Of a DNA stretch of 20,253 nucleotides, positions 15,035 to 20,253 are shown piece after piece. The position numbers and the translations under genes are program-made. How positions within the stretch are numbered: position 1 is the first letter of the stretch; every line of letters starts with the position of its first letter. The notes below the pieces were generated by a model. The model searched no databases, had not been told where the DNA came from, and saw only the letters and a program-made list of their open reading frames with translations. Location: contig JABSRR010000001.1 in NCBI GenBank assembly GCA_013215025.1, positions 1 through 20,253 of the forward strand, written 5' to 3'. This DNA is from Pseudomonadales bacterium. GTDB taxonomy: Bacteria; Pseudomonadota; Gammaproteobacteria; Pseudomonadales; DT-91.

Positions 15035-17221
15035 ATGGAAATGAATAGAAATTTGCAGTTATCAGCGCGTGCATCGACCACACTTTTTAGGCCAAAATGT
15101 ACGTCAAAACCTTCGCCAACAGCGATGCTATTATCTTGGTTATCGGTGGCTTGGTTATCGGTGGCTTTACTAGCACCGCTATTATCATTAACACCACTTT
15201 TATCTATCACTCTGCTGCTGAACGTAAGCAGCGCTTATGCAATCAGTACTGAAAACAACAGCAGCGCTGAATCGCGCGATAAACTATGGTACAGCTCGCG
15301 TTTTGCTAAGCAACGCGAGATTTATCAGTTAGCCAGCAAAGCCGTAAAGCAGGATCCGAATGTTGATTTAGCAACTTATTTATCGCAACTTGAAGGCTAC
15401 CCGCTGCAGCCATATTTAGAATATCAATATTTGAGCCAGCGCTTCAGCACAGTTTCTGACCAAGCGATTCGCGATTTTTTACAGCGCTACCCTAAGCATT
15501 TGAGCAGTCAACGTCTGCGAGCAAATTGGCTGATGTATCTTGGCCGACAGTCACAGTGGCAGCGTTACCAAGCGTTTAAAACACCCGCCGATAATAGCTT
15601 AAGTCATCGCTGCTTTGAGATTCGCGCTAGTCTATCGGGCGCCAATGATGAACAGCGAGAGAGCATCCTCGCCAATCAAATTCGTCAACTCTGGTTACGT
15701 GGTGCCACACTCCCCTCTGCCTGTCGCCAGCTAGAGCAAACGTTCGAGAACAGCCGCTGGTTTAGCCAAGACATCATCTGGCAACGTTTCGAAATGGCAT
15801 ACCGGCAATATAATAATAGTCTGGCCAAGCGTTTACTTGAGTCATTATCAGCTGAGTCAAAAATGCTGGCAAATCGTTTGCTAGATGCGGAAAAATTTGT
15901 CGATTTCTGGCTTATCCAGCTTACTCAAGCAGATAATAATCGCGGCTCAAACCGCATCAGCAGTGCCAGCTATAAGCGGCTACTGAAAAAAATCGCCGCA
16001 GTTGACCATTTGTCTTTTGCCGGCCTGTTAGATCAAGACAGCGTGCCCTTACTAGCTAAAGATCGACAAGAGTTAAAAATATTAAGTGCTTGGTATTTCG
16101 CAAAGTTTGATGCTGCGACTGCACTGGATTGGATGGCCGAGCAAAAAGAATATAATAGCTTCGGCTTTCAAAAAAAGACCTTACGTTACACGCTTCAAGC
16201 GAAACGCTGGTTTGATTTTAAGCAGGCCTACGAGCGTGCTGATGCCAATCTGCGAAAAGAATCTGAATGGCGCTACTGGTATGCTAAGTCACTGTGGTGG
16301 CTCAGCCAAGATGAGGCAAAATATGGTTTATCCCAGCGTCAACAATGGCTGAACACCGCCGAACAGGAATTTTCAGCACTCTCTTACCGCCGCGGATTTT
16401 ACGGCTTATTGGCCGCTCAATACGTGCATCGTGATCACAGCTTTAATCAATCGGTTGACTTAGCCAATTGGCCTATTGATGCAAATTTTGCCGACCGCTT
16501 CGCTGCGTCAATTGAGCTATTACTGCTGGATGACTATTCACAAGCCCTGCGTGAATGGGTCGCTGCCAGCAAAGGCCTCTCGCGTGATCAGTGGCGTCAA
16601 ACTGCGGCCTTGGCCTACCAACTTGGCTGGCATGAGCGCATGTTGCGCGCGATCGTCAACGGAAGTTTTGGCGCAACCATTGCCGAACAATACCCCCTCG
16701 CCTTTATTGATAGCTTCAGTAAACAAGCAAGCACTACCGGTATCGATATCAGCTGGCTGCTCGCGATGTCTCGTCAAGAGAGTGGTTTTGCGCCGCTGAT
16801 TCGTTCTAGCAAAGGCGCCACTGGCGTGATGCAGCTAATGCCAGCAACCGCGCAACAGCTATGTCGTGAGCTCGAGCTTGACTATGATTTTGCCAAGCTG
16901 AAAGATGCCGACTTCAATATTATGCTTGGTAGCTATTATGTTAAGCAGTTACTGGATCGTTATGAGCAAAACTATATTCTCGCTACAGCAGCCTATAATG
17001 CAGGTCCTCACCGAGTTGATGAATGGCTTTCGCTACGTGAAGTTGACGAAGATTGGGCGCATTGGGTAGCGACGATTCCTTATCGAGAAACGCGAAAGTA
17101 TGTACAAAGCATCTTAGCTTTTAGTCATTACTATCAACAACGACTACCTGCATCGATGCAGCAAGACCTTAAGTTAACCTTGTTTTGGCATGAGCAAAAG
17201 CCTAGCAGCCCAGCGCTGTAA
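15035..17221 (+). CDS. slt: Soluble lytic murein transglycosylase (Slt70 type)
   Basis: A protein of about 728 residues that cleaves peptidoglycan to 1,6-anhydromuropeptides in the periplasm. The N-terminus has a long hydrophobic stretch ending SSAYA, a plausible signal peptidase site. A helical superhelix (U/L) domain of about 480 residues follows, then the C-terminal SLT lysozyme-like domain: ISWLLAMSRQESGF with the catalytic Glu (586 counting from the TTG at 15023), GATGVMQLMPATA, and AAYNAGPHRVDEWL. Slt70 architecture is complete. The start is uncertain: TTG 15023, ATG 15035 and ATG 15041 are in frame and none has a clear Shine-Dalgarno; ATG 15125 would give a more normal n-region. I chose 15035 as the first ATG. 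The signal segment contains a perfect 15-bp tandem duplication. Confidence 0.93.
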   Translation: MEMNRNLQLSARASTTLFRPKCTSKPSPTAMLLSWLSVAWLSVALLAPLLSLTPLLSITLLLNVSSAYAISTENNSSAESRDKLWYSSRFAKQREIYQLASKAVKQDPNVDLATYLSQLEGYPLQPYLEYQYLSQRFSTVSDQAIRDFLQRYPKHLSSQRLRANWLMYLGRQSQWQRYQAFKTPADNSLSHRCFEIRASLSGANDEQRESILANQIRQLWLRGATLPSACRQLEQTFENSRWFSQDIIWQRFEMAYRQYNNSLAKRLLESLSAESKMLANRLLDAEKFVDFWLIQLTQADNNRGSNRISSASYKRLLKKIAAVDHLSFAGLLDQDSVPLLAKDRQELKILSAWYFAKFDAATALDWMAEQKEYNSFGFQKKTLRYTLQAKRWFDFKQAYERADANLRKESEWRYWYAKSLWWLSQDEAKYGLSQRQQWLNTAEQEFSALSYRRGFYGLLAAQYVHRDHSFNQSVDLANWPIDANFADRFAASIELLLLDDYSQALREWVAASKGLSRDQWRQTAALAYQLGWHERMLRAIVNGSFGATIAEQYPLAFIDSFSKQASTTGIDISWLLAMSRQESGFAPLIRSSKGATGVMQLMPATAQQLCRELELDYDFAKLKDADFNIMLGSYYVKQLLDRYEQNYILATAAYNAGPHRVDEWLSLREVDEDWAHWVATIPYRETRKYVQSILAFSHYYQQRLPASMQQDLKLTLFWHEQKPSSPAL
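15136..15165 (+). repeat. 15-bp perfect tandem duplication in the slt signal-peptide region
   Basis: TTGGTTATCGGTGGC occurs twice back to back (15136-15150 and 15151-15165). In frame it encodes the pentapeptide WLSVA twice, lengthening the hydrophobic core. A second, more diverged leucine/serine/threonine repeat follows (about 15170-15215). Confidence 0.9.
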
Positions 17222-17259
17222 AAGTCTCGCGCCTAGCAAAGCGCGCTCACTCAGCAGGG

Positions 17260-18123
17260 CTAATGCATCACCTTTAGCTGATCCGCCAAATGTAAAACCT
17301 TGGCACCCGATTGCAGTGCATTCTGACCAAAAATCACCTCGCCATTAAGGCTATTCAAGCGCTTTAATGCCTGCCATACCGCTGCTTGTTTGCTACTGCT
17401 ATTTGGCTCTATGGTCGGCATCACGCAGCGGCTGCAGGGCTTGACTAACTCTAATCTCAATTGCTCATTCGCTAATTGTTGCCAGTTATTTTCAGCGAAT
17501 GCCTCAGGCTGATTCGCGCCCGCCGCCGCAACTACAATATTCGGTCGAAACCGCCGCATCGAAATCGGCAAGTCCAAGGCATGATTGAGCGCCTCTAAGG
17601 ACGTTTGATAACACACAAGCGATGGAAAACCATCAGCAAAACCTAACGCTTGCGGCTTAGCTGTGTATCGCGAGTCAACATGCCGCGGAGTTAACACTTG
17701 GCTATATGAAATAAACAACAGCTTTACCCTGTGTTGCAGATAACGCGATAAATGATCAGCCAGAGGGTGCTGCTGCTGGTAAGCCTGAAAGGTGTCTGAC
17801 CATACGCTAGTCTCTACAGCTGAAGATATATCGGTCTCTCCATGGGCCGCTAAAAAAATACTTTCACGGCTTGAAGAGCCAGGTGCCTCAGGTATGCTGA
17901 CGTTAAATCCGGCACTCAAGTCAGACAGGTTGGTAGCAGAGACATGTACCTGACTTAAGATTGGGTATTGACGCTGAGTAATAAACTCTCCTGCCTCATT
18001 AACCAGCATATAGCGACGGTCATACATTGGCCCAAGATCATCAAACCGCATATGCGGCAGATCAATCCCGCCTAGTGATTTTACCGGATAAATACTCAAT
18101 TGGCTGACGGTAACCTGCGCCAA
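17260..18123 (-). CDS. MOSC domain protein (mARC/YcbX-like, without C-terminal ferredoxin domain)
   Basis: A 287-residue protein with an N-terminal MOSC beta-barrel domain (VSQLSIYPVKSLGGI, 6-20; DRRYMLV, 35-41) and a C-terminal MOSC domain with RFRPNIVV (191-198) and the cysteine motif PCSRCVMPTIEP (229-240). In mARC/YcbX proteins the corresponding Cys coordinates molybdenum cofactor, and the enzymes reduce N-hydroxylated compounds. E. coli YcbX (369 aa) ends with a 2Fe-2S ferredoxin domain that is absent here, so electrons must come from another protein. The start is TTG at 18123, directly after the TAA of the glutaredoxin-like gene, with a strong AGGGAG 8 nt upstream and no better in-frame ATG before conserved sequence. 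It is the last gene of a three-gene minus-strand unit. Confidence 0.9.
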   Translation of the reverse strand: MAQVTVSQLSIYPVKSLGGIDLPHMRFDDLGPMYDRRYMLVNEAGEFITQRQYPILSQVHVSATNLSDLSAGFNVSIPEAPGSSSRESIFLAAHGETDISSAVETSVWSDTFQAYQQQHPLADHLSRYLQHRVKLLFISYSQVLTPRHVDSRYTAKPQALGFADGFPSLVCYQTSLEALNHALDLPISMRRFRPNIVVAAAGANQPEAFAENNWQQLANEQLRLELVKPCSRCVMPTIEPNSSSKQAAVWQALKRLNSLNGEVIFGQNALQSGAKVLHLADQLKVMH

Positions 18124-18426
18124 TTAGGCATCTCCCTGCTGCTCGGCGCGTTCAGCTTCAAGCATGAGCGCTTGAATAAACTGCAACACGGCCGCTTGGT
18201 CAAAAGGCCAAGCAAGCGTTAGCTGACTGAACGTTACCCCTAACACCGGAATTTGTTCACCAAACCTTGCAATCAACTGCTCTGCGGACTGATCTGACAG
18301 CTTATGATCAGGCGCCGCAATATCTAAGCGCTGCCAACTTAATTGAAAATCTGCCATAAGCGGCGTAATCAGCTGCTCAGCTTGATCGCACAGGTGACAC
18401 CCGAGGGTCGAATATAATATAAACAC
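18124..18426 (-). CDS. Glutaredoxin-like (DUF836) thiol-redox protein
   Basis: A 100-residue thioredoxin-fold protein starting with strand FILYST and a CHLC (10-13) CxxC active site, followed by QAEQLITPLM and later a QIPVLGV segment carrying the cis-proline expected of glutaredoxin and thioredoxin folds. It matches the small glutaredoxin-like DUF836 family (PF05768). These are presumed cytoplasmic thiol-disulfide proteins; substrates are generally not established. The start is GTG at 18426 and shares one base with the TAG stop of the upstream flavodoxin-like gene (18428-18426), and the MOSC gene begins immediately after its own stop. The tight packing implies co-translation of all three products. 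Confidence 0.87.
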   Translation of the reverse strand: MFILYSTLGCHLCDQAEQLITPLMADFQLSWQRLDIAAPDHKLSDQSAEQLIARFGEQIPVLGVTFSQLTLAWPFDQAAVLQFIQALMLEAERAEQQGDA

Positions 18427-18947
18427 TAAAACATGCCCTGATGTAAGGCCTCAACAAAGCCCTGACCGAGCTCATGCATCGCAGCAATGTCTGCAGCCGT
18501 TGGTTCAGCATGCAAGATCACGGCCGGCTGCACGGCCTTAGCTGATACACCGGTTAAAATTCTTTCTAACTGTTGCAGGCAAAAACTTCCATCATTTCCG
18601 CTATCGATCACAATTTGATAGGGCTTGGCTGCCTGAGGTTTAGCCATTGTTACTGATGATTGTGTTGACTCTATTGCCGCCAGCCATGGGTAAAAACAGC
18701 GGTCGAATAAGCTTTTCATGCCCCCAGCAACTGCGGCAAAATTTTCTGGGCAAAAAAGAATCAGCGCATCTGCCGCTAAAATATCTTGGCTTTCTGCCTC
18801 ATCTGCAAGTAACAGACTAATCGAAAACTCGTCCGTAGCCAAAGCAAGCTGCTGTTCAGCGTACTGTTTAGCTGCGTTTAAACAATGCAGCGCTAAGCGC
18901 ATATTGCGACCTGACTGCGAATGACAAATTAATAGTAACTGTTTCAT
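18426..18947 (-). CDS. Flavodoxin-fold NAD(P)H-dependent oxidoreductase / FMN protein
   Basis: A 173-residue protein with a flavodoxin-like fold. The N-terminal strand and phosphate loop are LLLICHSQSGRNMRLALHCL (4-23), and LFCPENFAAVAGGMKSLFDR is the typical loop and helix contacting the flavin in NAD(P)H oxidoreductase/flavodoxin-like proteins. The remaining C-terminal half has a strand VIDSGNDG and an amphipathic helix. No membrane segments. It probably binds FMN and transfers electrons or reduces small molecules; the electron donor is not evident. The ATG at 18947 lies just after a short palindrome, CCTAT-C-ATAGG (18951-18961), that includes a weak AGG ribosome site. It is first in the unit with the glutaredoxin-like and MOSC genes. 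Confidence 0.85.
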   Translation of the reverse strand: MKQLLLICHSQSGRNMRLALHCLNAAKQYAEQQLALATDEFSISLLLADEAESQDILAADALILFCPENFAAVAGGMKSLFDRCFYPWLAAIESTQSSVTMAKPQAAKPYQIVIDSGNDGSFCLQQLERILTGVSAKAVQPAVILHAEPTAADIAAMHELGQGFVEALHQGMF

Positions 18948-19027
18948 ATGCCTATCATAGGCTCAAGCAAGACTGATCGCTAGCGCTGTTAATCTGCAGC
19001 CATGATCAACAACATTGCTACTAGCAA

Positions 19028-19483
19028 CTACATTGATTCTGCTCTTGACTTCAGTGCATGCGCAACGGCATCAAAGCCTTGTTGAATATCTAGCTGAAAT
19101 AATCGATAAACCAGGGGCGACAGTAGGCCAGAAAAACTGTCTGTCGAATAATACTGACAGCTATGCGGCCCGGTACTGATAATAATCTGCTCACGCAGCG
19201 CTCTTAAAAGTAATGGGCTTAGCACACGCATGCCCCAGGCTAAATTGCTAGACTCTGCCTCTGCATGCTGCATAATTTCTAATTGTTCATATTGCACACG
19301 ATCGCCACGCTTTGGCATTCTAACGTGTAAGCCTAAGGTTTCACCAAGCAGCAAGCGACCATCGATTTGTGGGGTAAAAGGGTTCCATTCTGCATAGCGA
19401 GCAGTGTCAGTAAGAATCTGCCAAACTTGCTCTCGCGAGGCTTGGATATCGACTGTTACCGATCTTACCTGTGTATTAAACAT
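19028..19483 (-). CDS. SRPBCC (START/polyketide cyclase-like) domain protein
   Basis: A protein of about 151 residues with the SRPBCC helix-grip pattern: strand VRSVTVDIQASREQVWQILT, then YAEWNPFTPQIDG near the start, central strands, and a long C-terminal helix (FDAVAHALKSRAES). The WNPF motif is typical of the Bet v1-like lipid or ligand-binding proteins of this superfamily, which bind hydrophobic ligands in a deep cavity; the ligand cannot be inferred. No signal peptide. I preferred the ATG at 19483, with GGGTGA a few bases upstream, over the in-frame GTG at 19492, which would add three residues. It lies between the downstream short-chain dehydrogenase (19576 end) and the flavodoxin-like gene, all on the minus strand, with gaps of about 80-90 bp. 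Confidence 0.85.
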   Translation of the reverse strand: MFNTQVRSVTVDIQASREQVWQILTDTARYAEWNPFTPQIDGRLLLGETLGLHVRMPKRGDRVQYEQLEIMQHAEAESSNLAWGMRVLSPLLLRALREQIIISTGPHSCQYYSTDSFSGLLSPLVYRLFQLDIQQGFDAVAHALKSRAESM

Positions 19484-19495
19484 CTTGATCACCCA

Positions 19496-19530
19496 TTCTT
19501 ATCTGCGCTTGTTCTTATCTTTGTTCTTAT
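19496..19530. repeat. Three short direct repeats in the SRPBCC leader
   Basis: TTCTTATCT at 19496-19504 and 19512-19520, and TTCTTAT at 19524-19530, in a pyrimidine-rich stretch. On the minus strand these are purine-rich AGATAAGAA copies just upstream of the SRPBCC start. They may be low-complexity sequence or a binding-site array. Confidence 0.55.
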
Positions 19531-19575
19531 TTTTTTAAATGTCTTTGTTAATGGCTTTGCGACTGTCTTTTGCTT

Positions 19576-20253
19576 TCAGCCGTGGCCTTGCAAAATAGTC
19601 GCTTCGCCATTCGGATGAGGCGAATCAGCCAAGGTCTGCGCTATCCAGTTTTCTGTGGTTAACCATAAACGATGCGCGACTGAATGATCCATGGCCTCGC
19701 TACTCGCCTCAGTTAATTCACATCGCTGGTAATAACCCCCACTTAGCAAATCAGACGCCGTTGCACATAATAATTGTGTTTGCGCACCCTCATCGGGACT
19801 GAGCAAAATCATCGCTTCTAAAGGGGCTAAATACTGGCGCATTTTCTGCACAAAGCCAGTGTCCGCTAAGCCTTTGTGTGAGATCTCGGTTGCTATCGAG
19901 CCTGGGTGAAGGCTATAAGCTTGAATATTATGCGATTTAGCGTAAAGCCTCTGTAGCTCAAAAGCATGGTGCAGTAAGGCCAGCTTTGACTGCCCATAGG
20001 CCTGCCAAGAATTATACGCTCGCTGAGGCGCAAAAAATTCAGCATTCAGGCCCTTACAGTGTAAATGCGAAGACACGTTTACTACTCTTGCCTCGCCAAA
20101 CTCAAGCCCTGTATGTTTCAGACAAGGTAGTAGCAAATGCGTTAGCATCGCAGTGCCTAAATAATTAGTGCGCCAGTGGATCTCATGCCCATCGTCAGAC
20201 AATGTAGGCTGTTGCCACTGTCCTAACAAATCCAGATGAATGCCAGCATTATT
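19576..20253 (-). CDS. Short-chain dehydrogenase/reductase, C-terminal part (cut by window edge)
   Basis: The minus-strand frame is open to the window edge, where it encodes NNAGIHLDLLGQW, so the gene continues beyond 20253; the TTG at 20229 is internal and not a start. About 225 residues are visible. The classical SDR features are NNAG, a NYLGTAMLTHLLLP helix, VVNVSS (catalytic Ser), YGQSK (catalytic YxxxK) and LHPGSIATEI. The order and the SSHLH after the serine fit the retinol dehydrogenase/protochlorophyllide reductase-like branch of SDRs. The Rossmann cofactor loop (TGxxxGxG) would be outside the window, so NADP versus NAD preference is not visible. It probably reduces a carbonyl or oxidises an alcohol; the substrate is unknown. 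It stops 93 bp before the SRPBCC gene on the same strand. Confidence 0.9.
   Translation of the reverse strand, partial: NNAGIHLDLLGQWQQPTLSDDGHEIHWRTNYLGTAMLTHLLLPCLKHTGLEFGEARVVNVSSHLHCKGLNAEFFAPQRAYNSWQAYGQSKLALLHHAFELQRLYAKSHNIQAYSLHPGSIATEISHKGLADTGFVQKMRQYLAPLEAMILLSPDEGAQTQLLCATASDLLSGGYYQRCELTEASSEAMDHSVAHRLWLTTENWIAQTLADSPHPNGEATILQGHG

Noticed and set aside
15001..15048. ATG-initiated 15-codon frame overlapping the slt start, a possible leader peptide
   Set aside because: No ribosome binding site and no regulatory residue pattern (no codon runs, no attenuator-like alternative hairpins); too short to support.
17222..17259. GCGC-rich inverted pieces between slt and the MOSC gene as a bidirectional terminator
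   Set aside because: Arms are only four bases, interrupted, and there is no T-run on either strand.
1..20253. CRISPR array, insertion sequence, tRNA or prophage
   Set aside because: No regularly spaced repeats, transposase, integrase, cloverleaf-like sequence or phage structural gene was seen on either strand.
20229..20253. TTG at 20229 as the start of the short-chain dehydrogenase
   Set aside because: The frame continues upstream to the window edge and encodes the conserved NNAG motif, so the true start is outside the window.

Overview
The window looks like chromosomal DNA of a gammaproteobacterium with moderate GC content, most likely a marine or aquatic relative of the Pseudomonadales/Oceanospirillales/Cellvibrionales group. 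The evidence is the protein families (two-domain MnmC, Uup, Slt70-type transglycosylase, TopA with three zinc ribbons and a lysine-rich tail) and a DUF6586-like gene directly after topA, an arrangement I recall from Pseudomonas. No phage, insertion sequence, tRNA, rRNA or CRISPR was recognised. Coding density is high; the only gene-poor stretch over 300 bp is upstream of topA (about 11358-11807).

Layout. 1-1009 (minus): lemA followed by the 5' part of an M48 metallopeptidase that runs off the window. 1121-4741 (plus): a tight set with a MaoC-type (R)-enoyl-CoA hydratase, the bifunctional tRNA-modification enzyme MnmC (TTG start) and a secreted glutaminyl-peptide cyclotransferase-like beta-propeller whose GTG start overlaps the mnmC stop. 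4748-7165 (minus): an MMPL/RND transporter. 7243-8025 (minus): an orphan ParA-type ATPase. 8137-11357 (minus): topA followed by the DUF6586-like gene. 11358-11807: intergenic region with a good sigma70-like topA promoter inside an inverted repeat, a candidate promoter for the next gene and a 12-bp tandem repeat. 11808-12863 (plus): a DUF1996 lipoprotein. 12886-14814 (minus) uup and 15035-17221 (plus) slt form a divergent pair. 17260-18947 (minus): flavodoxin-like, glutaredoxin-like and MOSC genes, abutting or overlapping by one base. 19028-19483 (minus): a SRPBCC protein. 19576-20253 (minus): a short-chain dehydrogenase cut by the window edge.

How the genes work together. Most of the window is housekeeping: DNA topology (TopA), tRNA wobble-U modification (MnmC), ribosome-associated ABC-F ATPase (Uup) and peptidoglycan turnover (Slt). 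The two clearest functional groupings are lemA-M48 (membrane proteolysis/quality control) and the three-gene flavodoxin/thiol/MOSC unit, which I infer to be a redox module. The DUF1996 lipoprotein sits alone between housekeeping genes and looks like the most accessory item. I did not find an obvious new defence or mobile system. The observations most worth checking are the cyclotransferase lacking a family-conserved Glu, the flavodoxin-glutaredoxin-MOSC unit, the tandemly duplicated Slt signal segment and the topA promoter architecture.
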